Assembly: GCA_963925805.1 (NCBI GenBank)
Contig: CAWUSE010000002.1
Location: forward strand, 124,001 to 188,000
DNA length: 64,000 nucleotides
Source of the DNA: UBA10347 sp905182135
GTDB taxonomy: Bacteria; Actinomycetota; Acidimicrobiia; Acidimicrobiales; UBA10347
Direction of reading: 5' to 3'
Shown here: piece by piece, positions 8,343 to 19,149 of the stretch
How the letters are laid out: each line of letters opens with the position of its first letter
Position numbering within the stretch: position 1 is the stretch's first letter
Translations under genes and position numbers: made by a program
Notes under the pieces: generated by a model
Told to the model about the DNA's origin: nothing
Database searches by the model: none
Seen by the model: only the letters and a program-made list of their open reading frames with translations

Positions 8343-9862
8343 CGAACGCCCCCACCTCCATGCCCGCTCTCAACGCTGACATGTTGGCCACCGTCACCAC
8401 AGCTGTTCACAATGCACGCGCCGCTCAGCGAGCAATCGAAAGCTGGGATCAACAACAGGTCGATGACGCCGTCACCGCTATTGCATTCGCGACCACTCGC
8501 CCCAACGTCGTGCAGTTGCTTGCTCACCTAGCGGCCGAACAAAGCGGTTTGGGCAATGCAGCGGACAAGGCAACCAAGATCATGCGCAAGACATTGGGCA
8601 CCATGTCGGATCTGAAGGGTGCCCCTTCCGTCGGCGTGATCGACATCGACGAAGCACGTGGCGTGACCACGATCGCGAAACCAATGGGTGTGATCGCTTG
8701 CATCCTGCCGTCGACCAATCCTGGGGCCACGCCGATCAACAACATGATGATCACACTTAAGGGTCGCAATGCCGTGATTCTGGCGCCGCACCCACGGGGT
8801 GAGGCCACCTGTGCAGAATCGGTGCGTATTGCCCGCGCTGAGCTTGCCAAACTTGGCGCTCCAGAAGACCTGGTGCAGTTCGTCAGCGTCGCAGGAGCGA
8901 ACAAAGAAGCAGGCAAGGCCATCGCTGCCGAGCTGCTCTCGCAAGTCGACTATTCGCTCGTTACTGCTGGCCCGGCCAATGTGGACATGGCATACCGAGT
9001 CGGCACGCCCTCCCACGGTGTAGGGGTAGGAAACGCACCCGTCATCATCGATGAGACTGCTGACCTAGACATAGCGATTCCTAAGATCGTGGCCAGCAAA
9101 ACATTCGACCATGCCACCAGCTGCTCGTCGGAGAACTCGCTAGTCATCGACGAGTCGGTCTATGACTCAGTCATAGTCAAGCTACAAGAACACGGTGGCT
9201 GGCTTGTTCCCGCCGAGAAGAAGCAGCAGCTAGAACAGGCCATGTGGGCCAACGGCAATCTCAATCGCCAGGTTGTCGCTCAGCCTGCAAGTCGCATCGC
9301 CGAGGTGGCGGGCTTCGACGATGAGAAGGCACACGCATCGAAGTTTCTGATCGTCGAAGAGTCTGAAATCGGCGAACAACATCCATTCTCCGGCGAGAAG
9401 TTGTCGGTCGTTCTCACGGTGTATCGGGCCAGCGACTTTGACCACGCACTGGACACCGTCGAAGAGATCCTCGCCTTTATGGGCGAGGGTCACTCGTGCG
9501 GTATCCATTCCGAGAACGACGAGCGCGTCGAACGGCTGGCCGAGCGGGCTCGCGTTTCCACCGTTCTCGTGAATCAGCCCCACGCCTACAACAACGGCGG
9601 CAGCTTCGACAACGGTCTCGACTTCACACTGTCTATGGGCGCGGGCACATGGGGCGACAACGACACCTGCGAGAACCTGACGTACAAGCACTTCTTGAAC
9701 TACACCTATCTCGCTCGCCTCATCCCCAGCACCGAACCCACCGAGGGTGAACTCTTTGGCGACTTCCTCGCTCGCGCTGGCCAGCGTGAAGGGACCCTAG
9801 AACCGCAACGCTCCGGCAGCAGAAACGAAGCAATGCCGATAGCCGCCAACCGAGCGGGCTGA
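8339..9862 (+). CDS. sauS: CoA-acylating aldehyde dehydrogenase, probable sulfoacetaldehyde dehydrogenase (acylating)
   Basis: The ATG at 8339 gives 507 residues; the frame is open further upstream, but that part looks non-coding. It belongs to the acylating aldehyde dehydrogenase family (EutE/AdhE-N type), with the catalytic Cys262 in DHATSCSSENS and the ILPSTNP segment near residues 122-128. It is followed one base later by SucC-like and SucD-like genes. A SauS-type enzyme next to an ADP-forming sulfoacetate-CoA ligase (SauPQ) is an arrangement proposed for sulfoacetate degradation: sulfoacetyl-CoA is reduced to sulfoacetaldehyde, the substrate of Xsc. The Xsc gene 16 kb away supports this. 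An alternative is acetaldehyde or succinate-semialdehyde dehydrogenase (CoA-acylating); residues alone do not decide the substrate. Confidence 0.72.
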   Translation: MTNAPTSMPALNADMLATVTTAVHNARAAQRAIESWDQQQVDDAVTAIAFATTRPNVVQLLAHLAAEQSGLGNAADKATKIMRKTLGTMSDLKGAPSVGVIDIDEARGVTTIAKPMGVIACILPSTNPGATPINNMMITLKGRNAVILAPHPRGEATCAESVRIARAELAKLGAPEDLVQFVSVAGANKEAGKAIAAELLSQVDYSLVTAGPANVDMAYRVGTPSHGVGVGNAPVIIDETADLDIAIPKIVASKTFDHATSCSSENSLVIDESVYDSVIVKLQEHGGWLVPAEKKQQLEQAMWANGNLNRQVVAQPASRIAEVAGFDDEKAHASKFLIVEESEIGEQHPFSGEKLSVVLTVYRASDFDHALDTVEEILAFMGEGHSCGIHSENDERVERLAERARVSTVLVNQPHAYNNGGSFDNGLDFTLSMGAGTWGDNDTCENLTYKHFLNYTYLARLIPSTEPTEGELFGDFLARAGQREGTLEPQRSGSRNEAMPIAANRAG

Positions 9863-9863
9863 C

Positions 9864-11009
9864 GTGTTCGTAGAAGAACACGACGCCAAGCAACTCATCT
9901 CTGCCGGTGGTGTCGCTATTCCACAAGGACAGGACGCGCTCACGCCCGATGCCGCGTATAGCGTTGCCACCGCAGTCAGCGGTGCGGTCATGGTCAAGGC
10001 GCAGGTGCCGACCGGCAAGCGAGGCAAGGGCGGCGGCATCGTCAAGTGCGAGACCCCTGACGACGCACGAGATGCAGCCGAACACCTTCTAGGTTCCAAG
10101 CTCGGCGACTTCGCTATCGACCGCGTCCTCGTCGAAAGCTGCGCCGATATCAACCAAGAGCTCTATGTCGCTGTCACGATCGACCCGACGTCTGGCGGAC
10201 CACTGCTTATGCTGTCGACCGAAGGCGGCGTGGACATCGAAGAAGTACATGCCACCTCGCCGGACAAGGTCCAGACGGCAAACATCAACATCGAGACTGG
10301 TCTCGGCGCCGGGCAAGCAATGGACCTCGCCGTCGCTACTGGCCTTGACCCGCAGATGCACGTGCCACTCGCTGGCATGTTGCTGACGCTGTATGGACTG
10401 TTCCGCCAGTACGACGCCGAGCTACTCGAGATCAATCCGTTGGCCGTGACCAAAGGCGGCGAGCTGGTCGCACTTGACTGCAAGCTTGTGATCGACGACA
10501 ACGCAGTGTTCCGCCAGCCAGGAGCTGGGCCAGAACGACACATCGGAACTGCGCTCGAGCTCGAAGCCAAAGAACAAGACTTCCTGTTCGTTGAATTCGA
10601 TGGTGACGTCGGCGTGCTCGCAAATGGCGCAGGTCTGACGATGTCGACGATGGACGCAGTAACTGCCCATGGCGGCCAGCCAGCCAACTTCCTCGAAGTT
10701 GGCGGCATGGCGTACAAACGGGCGACGCCAGCGCTGGCATTAGTCCTAAAAAATCCGAAAGTGAAGAGCTTGCTCGTGAACCTGTGCGGCGCCTATGCCC
10801 GCACCGACGTGATCGCCGAGGGCCTCATTGCTGGCTTCCATGAACTCAAGCCAGAGCTCGACGTGTCGTTCTGTATCCACGGAACGGGAGAGGATCGGGC
10901 CCAGCAACTAGTACGAGACGAACTCGGTATCGAACCCCATGATTCCATGGACGATGCGGTCCGCGAGGCCATCGCTAACGCTGCTGCCTACGCAGGAAAT
11001 CGCCAATGA
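9864..11009 (+). CDS. sauP: SucC-like ATP-grasp subunit of an ADP-forming acyl-CoA ligase, probable sulfoacetate-CoA ligase
   Basis: A 381-residue protein with a GTG start one base after the preceding stop. It has the N-terminal ATP-grasp fold (VKAQVPTGKRGKGGGIV near residue 35), the ELLEINPLAV motif and the C-terminal ligase-CoA domain with NLCGAYARTDVIAEGL. It is the beta-type partner of the next gene. In the TCA cycle this architecture is succinyl-CoA synthetase beta. Its place in an operon with a CoA-acylating aldehyde dehydrogenase favours activation of sulfoacetate (SauPQ type) over succinate. TCA-type SucC would rarely sit in such an operon, but a malyl-CoA or other carboxylate ligase cannot be excluded. 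Confidence 0.7.
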   Translation: MFVEEHDAKQLISAGGVAIPQGQDALTPDAAYSVATAVSGAVMVKAQVPTGKRGKGGGIVKCETPDDARDAAEHLLGSKLGDFAIDRVLVESCADINQELYVAVTIDPTSGGPLLMLSTEGGVDIEEVHATSPDKVQTANINIETGLGAGQAMDLAVATGLDPQMHVPLAGMLLTLYGLFRQYDAELLEINPLAVTKGGELVALDCKLVIDDNAVFRQPGAGPERHIGTALELEAKEQDFLFVEFDGDVGVLANGAGLTMSTMDAVTAHGGQPANFLEVGGMAYKRATPALALVLKNPKVKSLLVNLCGAYARTDVIAEGLIAGFHELKPELDVSFCIHGTGEDRAQQLVRDELGIEPHDSMDDAVREAIANAAAYAGNRQ

Positions 11010-11866
11010 TTTCATCCAAACCAAACGTCTTGGTCCAGGGTATTACCGGCAGCGAAGGGACGTATTGGGCCGAGCAGATGCTCGCGAACGGCACCGATGT
11101 AGTCGCTGGTTGCACTCCTGGCAAGGGCGGCCAAGAGGTAGCGGGTGTACCGGTCTACAGTACTGTCGTCGAGGCGCTCGTAAAGCACCGCATCGACTTG
11201 TCCGTGATCTTCGTGCCGGCCCGATTCGCCAAAGGCGCTGCAGTCGAAGCCATCGAGGCGGGCGTACCGTCAATCATCGTGCTCGCCGAGTTCGTTCCTG
11301 TTCACGACACCATGGAGATCCTGGCACTCGCCCGCCGCGCTGAAGCCAAGCTCATCGGACCGAACTGTCCGGGTATCGTGTTCCCAGGCCGAGACTTTGT
11401 CGGCATCATGCCCGGTTGGTCCGACCGCCTGTTCGCCCCCGGTCGCATCGGTGTGGTCTCTCGCAGCGGAAGCCTGGGTGCCCTCATCAACCTGAACTTG
11501 GTCGCTGGTGGCTACGGTCAATCGGCTTTCCTGGGCTTGGGTGGTGACCCGATCGTAGGCACCACATTTCGCGACGCCCTCGAGTGGTTTGAAGCTGATC
11601 CCAACACCGACGCTGTCGTCTTACTCGGTGAGGTAGGCGGCACGATGGAGGAAGAAGCTGCCGGGTTCATTCGGTCGATGAGCAAGCCTGTCGTCGCCTT
11701 TATTGCCGGACAGAACGCCCCCGAAGGCAAGAGGATGGGGCATGCAGGAGCAATGGTCTCGGGCGGCAAAGGAACGGCCGCATCAAAGATGTCAGCCCTG
11801 GCCGATGCGGGTGCCCATGTAGCCACTGTCCCGTCCGATGTGGTCCAACTCCTGCGGGCGCTCTAA
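11006..11866 (+). CDS. sauQ: SucD-like CoA-binding subunit of an ADP-forming acyl-CoA ligase, probable sulfoacetate-CoA ligase
   Basis: A 286-residue alpha-type subunit. It has the N-terminal CoA-binding Rossmann fold (VQGITGSEGTYWAEQML), the GPNCPGIV segment at 118-125 and the phosphorylated His246 in GKRMGHAGAM, matching the succinyl-CoA synthetase alpha family. The start overlaps the beta gene stop by four bases (ATGA). With the preceding gene it would form the ligase sulfoacetate + CoA + ATP to sulfoacetyl-CoA + ADP + Pi, feeding the dehydrogenase encoded upstream. The substrate is inferred from context. Confidence 0.7.
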   Translation: MISSKPNVLVQGITGSEGTYWAEQMLANGTDVVAGCTPGKGGQEVAGVPVYSTVVEALVKHRIDLSVIFVPARFAKGAAVEAIEAGVPSIIVLAEFVPVHDTMEILALARRAEAKLIGPNCPGIVFPGRDFVGIMPGWSDRLFAPGRIGVVSRSGSLGALINLNLVAGGYGQSAFLGLGGDPIVGTTFRDALEWFEADPNTDAVVLLGEVGGTMEEEAAGFIRSMSKPVVAFIAGQNAPEGKRMGHAGAMVSGGKGTAASKMSALADAGAHVATVPSDVVQLLRAL

Positions 11867-11987
11867 CACCCGAACCCGTACACGGCCGTTCTCGCGGACC
11901 AGGGCGTTACTTGCGCTATGCCGCTCGTCGATGAATCATGACCCATTCGCCCATCGTTGCACCCGCGTACGTTTGTAGCCTGAGGGC

Positions 11988-13772
<1,785 letters not shown>

Positions 13773-13847
13773 AAGCCTGTCTCTACGGCCGGCTTGAAAA
13801 CTCTCTCAGCGATCGCTCCCAGGCTCGTTGCCCGCGATGCAAGCTCG

Positions 13848-15068
13848 TTAATGAGCCTTGGACGCCAGGAGGCCGCGATCTTCAAGATCTGCGATTTGTT
13901 CGTCGTTCATGCCCAGCAGACCTTGCAGTACCTCAGCGTTGTGTTCGCCCAATGCCGCAGTGTGGTGCTCGTCTGGTGGAAGGTCATCGCTGCTGCGGAA
14001 CGGGAAGCCAGGAATCGTGACGTCGCCGGCAAGAGGATCCGTGACTGTGCGGACGGTACCGCGCTCGATGAAATGTGGGTGTTTGATAGCCTGCTCGATG
14101 GTTAGGGCGGGACCATGAGGAACACGTGCCTCGGTAAGCGCTGCGATGACTGCCTCGTCGGTACCTAGGCTCGCCATCCACGACTCGATAATGTCAGTAA
14201 GCGCCTGTCGGTTCTCGAGCCGAGTCGGATTGTTGCGGAAACGATCGTCAGTTACCAACTCGGGCTGCCCTAGTGCCTTCCACAGGTTCGGCATCTGCTG
14301 TTCGGTGCACAAGATGATGATCCAACCCTCGGGGCTCTTGAACGAGCCAGCAGGCGCCAACGAATTGAAGTTGCGCCCCTGCCGGATTGCTTCGGGCGCC
14401 TTCCCATCGTCCATCGACACGGTTGTAACCGCTGTGTCGTGCATATGGAAGAGCGCATCGACCATGGCGATGTCGAGATGGGTTCCGCGGCCAGTACGTT
14501 CACGATGAAACAACGAATGACCAATCGCCCCAAAGGCATGCACGCCAGCGTTGGTGTCAGCCATGCCAAGGCCAACGAAGGTTGGAGGACCGTCTCGCTC
14601 ACCAGTCATGTGCATGATCCCTGCCGTCGCCTGCGCTATGAGATCAAAGCATGGTTGACTCGAGAACGGGCCGGTCTGACCGAAGCCAGAAATTGAGGCC
14701 ATGATCAGATCGGGCTTAATCGCCGAAAGCGCTTCGTAGCCGATGCCCTTGCGGTCCAGAACCCCTGGGCTGAAGTTCTCGACCACGATGTCAACGTGTG
14801 GGACCAGATCACGAATGATCTGCTGTCCTTCGCTCTGGAAAATGTCCAGACACACGCTTCGTTTGCCGCGGTTCTGCTGGATGTGTAGACCCGAACGTTT
14901 ATTGATGCGTGGTGCACCGGCTCGGTTCGGATCGCCATAGGGCGGCTGCTCGATCTTGATGACGTCGGCGCCCAACTCAACCAAGAGCCGGGTACATGAC
15001 GGCCCGGCCAGATATCGAGTCAGGTCTAGGACCGTGACACCCTCGAGCCAGCGTTGTTCAGAAGTCAT
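13848..15068 (-). CDS. CaiB/BaiF-family (class III) CoA-transferase
   Basis: A 406-residue protein with the family N-terminus (GVTVLDLTRYLAGP), the VVENFSPGVLDRKGIGYE segment and the catalytic Asp171 in GMADTNAG, equivalent to Asp169 of formyl-CoA transferase. It moves CoA between carboxylic acids. The acceptor and donor are not predictable. In this neighbourhood a CoA-thioester of a sulfonate or a short dicarboxylate is conceivable, but family members are abundant in Acidimicrobiia and serve many pathways. Confidence 0.85.
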   Translation of the reverse strand: MTSEQRWLEGVTVLDLTRYLAGPSCTRLLVELGADVIKIEQPPYGDPNRAGAPRINKRSGLHIQQNRGKRSVCLDIFQSEGQQIIRDLVPHVDIVVENFSPGVLDRKGIGYEALSAIKPDLIMASISGFGQTGPFSSQPCFDLIAQATAGIMHMTGERDGPPTFVGLGMADTNAGVHAFGAIGHSLFHRERTGRGTHLDIAMVDALFHMHDTAVTTVSMDDGKAPEAIRQGRNFNSLAPAGSFKSPEGWIIILCTEQQMPNLWKALGQPELVTDDRFRNNPTRLENRQALTDIIESWMASLGTDEAVIAALTEARVPHGPALTIEQAIKHPHFIERGTVRTVTDPLAGDVTIPGFPFRSSDDLPPDEHHTAALGEHNAEVLQGLLGMNDEQIADLEDRGLLASKAH

Positions 15069-15249
15069 AGGTCAACTGTCGCATTCAGGGCGCCTCCATC
15101 CCAATCGCCACCTGTATTACTCCGCTCCGCGTAAACCAACGTCCGTCGGGCACAGCTTCGAGTGTTACTGCTCGACGGTCCAGCCTCCGCTACCGGTGCC
15201 ATGCTGTGCCGACTCTGGAGGCCTATGTTTGGTGAAACAAAGGCGATAC

Positions 15250-16116
15250 CTAGCTGCGATAGCGACGGACGATCGCCGTGGCGTCCATGCGATTCTCGCC
15301 GGCGTCCTGGGTTGCCTTTAGGTAGCCGCTCACCAATGCTGTGAGTGGCGTTTCCGCGCCAAGAGCGCTCGCCTCCTCTTGCACCAAACCTAGGTCCTTG
15401 GCCATCCAGTCGACAGCGAAGCCGAAGTCAAACTCGTCGTTGACCATCGTCTCGCCGCGGTTGCTCAGATACCACGACCCAGCCGCTCCCTTGGTTACCG
15501 CCGCCAGCACTTTACTCATGTCTAGGCCAGCCTTTTGCCCGAACGCAATCGCTTCGGCCGCACCCTGGATTGCGCCGGCACATAGGATCTGGTTGCACAT
15601 CTTGGTCAGCTGGCCGCTGCCGACGTCGCCGACGAGCGTGACTGCTGATGAGTACGCATCGACCAGCGGTAGCGCCTTGTCGAAGTCGGCCTCTGCTCCT
15701 CCACACATCACGCTGAGCGCACCCTTCTCGGCGCCGGCCTGACCGCCAGAAATCGGTGCGTCGACGAAGCCAATGTTCTTAGCCGCACATGCTTCGCCCA
15801 ACTCTCGAGCCAGTTCTGCAGAAGCGGTGGTGTGATCAACCAGCACAGCGCCTTGGGCCATGGTGGCCAACACGCCGTCGTCGCCATAGCTGACCGCACG
15901 CACGTCAGCATCGGCCCCTACGCATAATGCAACGAAGTCGGCGCCCGCTGCAGCTTCGGCTGGAGTCGAACATGCCGTGCCTGTATGACTGCCCGCCCAT
16001 TGTTCTGCCTTGGCCTGAGTGCGATTAAACACTCGCACCTCGTGCCCAGCAGCGGCCAGATGTCCTGCCATTGGGTAGCCCATGTTGCCGAGACCGATGA
16101 ATGCTGCGATTGCCAT
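15250..16116 (-). CDS. 3-hydroxyisobutyrate dehydrogenase-family NAD(P)-dependent dehydrogenase
   Basis: A 288-residue beta-hydroxyacid dehydrogenase with the Rossmann motif GLGNMGYPMAG (8-18), the substrate motif DAPISGGQAGAEKG (119-132) and the catalytic Lys172 in GSGQLTKMCNQ. The SGG form of the substrate motif is that of hydroxyisobutyrate and tartronate-semialdehyde reductases; the GRT form of the sulfolactaldehyde reductase YihU is absent. It lies 181 bases upstream of the CoA-transferase on the same strand, so the two could be cotranscribed. Confidence 0.85.
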   Translation of the reverse strand: MAIAAFIGLGNMGYPMAGHLAAAGHEVRVFNRTQAKAEQWAGSHTGTACSTPAEAAAGADFVALCVGADADVRAVSYGDDGVLATMAQGAVLVDHTTASAELARELGEACAAKNIGFVDAPISGGQAGAEKGALSVMCGGAEADFDKALPLVDAYSSAVTLVGDVGSGQLTKMCNQILCAGAIQGAAEAIAFGQKAGLDMSKVLAAVTKGAAGSWYLSNRGETMVNDEFDFGFAVDWMAKDLGLVQEEASALGAETPLTALVSGYLKATQDAGENRMDATAIVRRYRS

Positions 16117-16924
16117 AGCCGCAATCTACTCGGCTGCCTCAACGGTCTGCGTCGCCGGCAATCAGCCCGGGCTCAGCAATGTTGTGATTGCACCAAACCT
16201 TGGGCAGAACCCCGCTATTGCCCCTTCGCCTGGCAGCCTCTCTGTTGGGCACAACGCCAGAGGCCGATTTCACGAAGCCATCGCTAGCTAGCACCTTGCG
16301 ATCAGAATTAGCCAGGTCCCGAGGATGACAACAGAATGTCGCACACCGCTCGAAATCTACCGATTGCGAACTCGTCGGCGCAGAACATTAACCCAAGCTC
16401 CATCGGTCGGTTGCGCCTTAATTGGCTGGACGAAGTGACTGTTTAGGACGCTGGTAATGGCTCGAAAGCTTGGCACGGATCCCAACATGTCGGCATGTGA
16501 GCAGCGCACCTCAAGCGCGGTTTCCTGATCATCGAGACATGCCTGGCGTTTGATGACTCCGTCGATCTTCGACCAAATAGTTGTCCATGAAACCTCGACA
16601 GGAAACGGAGAAAGCAGCTCGGTTTCATATCCAGCGTCGGCACCTCGATCGCCACTCGGTCTAGCTGACAGCTAAGACCTCAGACGAAGTGCCTCGATCG
16701 AGGAGCGCAAGACGACCTGTCGGAGGGGGTGGATCCTGACAGGCGTTGCTGCTGGTCGACGCGATTCGCCCTACAGCTGCGACGACCATGCGGGAAGCGA
16801 CACAAAGCCGAGCGTTCGACTGTGCATCGGTTGGTGTTGGCTCGAACCGCTCCCAGCTCGACCTGCAGCGCTCTTAGCCGCCTAACGGCCGAGCCCGAAA
16901 CGAATGATTTCAGCTTCTACTCAC
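16117..16924. other. 808-base gap without a recognisable gene
   Basis: Two frames of about 70 codons occur (16655-16443 minus, 16729-16935 plus), but neither has a plausible ribosome site, domain or composition, and the second runs into the histidine kinase 3' end. The region is probably non-coding or fully decayed sequence. No hairpin with a T-tract was seen after the kinase gene. Confidence 0.4.
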
Positions 16925-18331
16925 TCAGGCCTTGAGTTCAGGAACAGTAAAGCCAACTTCGGCTCCCCCGCCCTCGGCTTCGCGTACCCAGACGCGGCCA
17001 GCGTGTTCGGCTGCCGCCTTGGCAACAATCGCTAGACCTAATCCCGAACCTGGCGCTGACCGGTCACGATCGCTGCGATAGAAACGGTCGAAGATACGAT
17101 CTCGCTCTCCGACAGCGATACCGGGACCGTCGTCCGACACGAATAGTGATCCGTTGAGTACCGACACCGTGATCGACAACCCTTCGGGGCTGTACTTGTC
17201 AGCATTGCCGATCAGGTTCTGAGCGGCCCTCGTCAGAGCGCCGTGATCACCGGCGACCATGCACGGTGTCAGGTTCCGCACAACTGGTCGAGCTGACCTC
17301 AGCTCGAATTGGGCGAGCGCAGCCTCGGCGACGGCGGCCAGGTCGATGTTCTCGAAACTCGCTGCGCCCCGAGATTCTGTGGCCAGCTCGACGACCTCGG
17401 CCAGCACAGCGCTCAACTCGCCGAGTTCGGCCTTGATACTTGCCAGCGTCATACGACGCACTCCCTCGTCCAAATCGCTAGCCATGCCGAGGAAGTCGAT
17501 ATTGGCACGAACGCTGGTCAGTGGCGTTCGCAATTCGTGAGCGGCGTCTTGGATCAGGCGTTGCTGCTGATCACGGCTTGATCTCAACGTCTTAAGCAAC
17601 GAGTCGAACTCCTCGGACAGGCGCCCGATCTCATCGCTTCGGTCGAGCAACACAGGGGTCGACAGGTCTTCGGTGGCCGCCACGGTTTCAATCGTTCGAG
17701 TGAGCTTGCGCAGTGGCCGAGTCGTAGTTTGGGCGATCCCCCAACCGAGCAATGCTGCTAGTCCCGACATGCTCACGCCAACGAGCAAAAGTTCAGAACG
17801 CAGGTCGCCGAGCAAAGCATTGGTTGTGCTCAGACTCTGAGCGACCTGCACCGCTCCGCCACCCTCGACATGGCGAGTAATCATTCGATACTCTTCGCCT
17901 GCGACCTCGACCGTGCGCAGCAGCACCGGTTCGAAGCGCTCGAGGAACTTCTCGTCGGACGCCTCGAACGGCAACGCGACACCAGCGGCAACGACGACGT
18001 CGCCGTCCTTGCTAAGAAGTTGAACTTCGGCATCAGAGTCCACCAGCGACCGGATGTCATTAACCACTTCGCTCGTGGCGGACAGCGCCTGTGGACGTGA
18101 CGGGTTGTTACGGGCTGGACGGTTCCCGCCTGATCGGGGGAAGTCAGCACGGCGACCTTCGGCAATGTCAAGGGATCTGTTTTCAAGGAAGCGGTCAACG
18201 TCGGCGTTCACTTGACGACTCGTTGAATACGCGCTGACTCCAGCAGTGACAAGAGCCGTCAGCCCAGCGAGCAAAGCAAACGCCAGTGCAAGCCGGGCAC
18301 CCAGCCCGAACCGTCGGGGCAGCGACACCAT
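16925..18331 (-). CDS. Sensor histidine kinase, MprB-like
   Basis: A 468-residue orthodox kinase. A first membrane helix spans residues 12-34, an extracytoplasmic sensor about 36-176, and a second helix 177-200. These are followed by HAMP, HisKA with the phospho-acceptor His265 in QDAAHELRTPLTS, and HATPase_c with N-box NLIGNADKYS, G1 DDGPGIA and G2 GSGLGLAI. The start ATG shares a base with the response regulator stop (TGATG), so the pair is coupled. The layout matches actinobacterial MprAB/TcrY-type envelope-stress systems. The signal is unknown; the Tat-exported peroxidase upstream on the same strand may be a target. Confidence 0.92.
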   Translation of the reverse strand: MVSLPRRFGLGARLALAFALLAGLTALVTAGVSAYSTSRQVNADVDRFLENRSLDIAEGRRADFPRSGGNRPARNNPSRPQALSATSEVVNDIRSLVDSDAEVQLLSKDGDVVVAAGVALPFEASDEKFLERFEPVLLRTVEVAGEEYRMITRHVEGGGAVQVAQSLSTTNALLGDLRSELLLVGVSMSGLAALLGWGIAQTTTRPLRKLTRTIETVAATEDLSTPVLLDRSDEIGRLSEEFDSLLKTLRSSRDQQQRLIQDAAHELRTPLTSVRANIDFLGMASDLDEGVRRMTLASIKAELGELSAVLAEVVELATESRGAASFENIDLAAVAEAALAQFELRSARPVVRNLTPCMVAGDHGALTRAAQNLIGNADKYSPEGLSITVSVLNGSLFVSDDGPGIAVGERDRIFDRFYRSDRDRSAPGSGLGLAIVAKAAAEHAGRVWVREAEGGGAEVGFTVPELKA

Positions 18332-19014
18332 CAGGGACGCAGCACAAACCCGATGCCGCGCACCGTCTCGATCAAGCGATCAGCACCGCTCGCCTCAAGC
18401 TTGCGGCGCAGGTAACCGACATGCACATCGAGCGAACGCGACGCTCCATCAAAGTCGTACCCCCAGATTCGCTCGTACATCACCCCGCGTTCCAAGACGA
18501 TGCCCACGTTACGCAGCAGCAGTGCCAGGATCTCGAACTCAGTTCTCGTCAGTTCGATGGGGGTGTCGCCCATCATCACCTCGTGACGTTGCAGATCCAG
18601 TGACAAGTCGCCAGCCGTCAGCAACTCTGAATCATCGGGAAGCACCCGACGTAATAACGCCCGGATCCGAGCGAGCAATTCTTCGAGATCAAATGGTTTA
18701 GGGAGATAGTCATCAGCCCCAGCGTCGAGCCCTGCCACCCGGTCGCTGACCTCGACACGGGCAGTTAGCATCAGCACCGGTGTGCGGTTACCACGTTCGC
18801 GAATTCGACGGCACACCGTGAGCCCATCGACGAAGGGCATCATGACGTCGAGCACTATCAAGTCGGGTTCGTGCTCCGTTATGGCTTCGAGCGCGGCGGC
18901 ACCATCATTGACGGTGACTGGTTCATAACCCTCGTAACGGAGTATCCGCTCGAGCGCAGTTCGGATCTCGGTGTCGTCTTCGGCGACGAGCACTTTCACT
19001 GCTTGCTGATTCAT
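18331..19014 (-). CDS. OmpR/PhoB-family response regulator, MprA-like
   Basis: The ATG at 19014, preceded by a GAGGA ribosome site, gives 227 residues; the longer open frame upstream lacks coding character. The receiver domain has acidic residues at 12-14, phospho-acceptor Asp56 in LIVLDVMMP and the Lys of YLPKPFD. The C-terminal winged helix contains LTRTEFEILALLLRN and SRSLDVHVGYLRRKL. It is cotranscribed with the kinase and lies 135 bases after the peroxidase gene. Confidence 0.93.
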   Translation of the reverse strand: MNQQAVKVLVAEDDTEIRTALERILRYEGYEPVTVNDGAAALEAITEHEPDLIVLDVMMPFVDGLTVCRRIRERGNRTPVLMLTARVEVSDRVAGLDAGADDYLPKPFDLEELLARIRALLRRVLPDDSELLTAGDLSLDLQRHEVMMGDTPIELTRTEFEILALLLRNVGIVLERGVMYERIWGYDFDGASRSLDVHVGYLRRKLEASGADRLIETVRGIGFVLRP

Positions 19015-19149
19015 AGTCCTGGTCCTCGTTCGATCCAATAGTAGTGAATGGGAACGCATCGACAGGACCGTGCCTGAGTGTTCTTGGTAACGCATCGGCG
19101 GCGTAGACATCGGTGCAGCAAATCGTTCCGTACTGACTCGTGCCTCTTG

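Noticed and set aside
9864..11866. TCA-cycle succinyl-CoA synthetase
   Set aside because: The catalytic motifs would allow it, but the operon with a CoA-acylating aldehyde dehydrogenase makes a pathway-specific ligase more likely. It is kept as an alternative in the entries.
15250..16116. Sulfolactaldehyde reductase (YihU-like)
   Set aside because: The substrate motif is SGG, as in hydroxyisobutyrate-type enzymes, rather than the GRT form of YihU.
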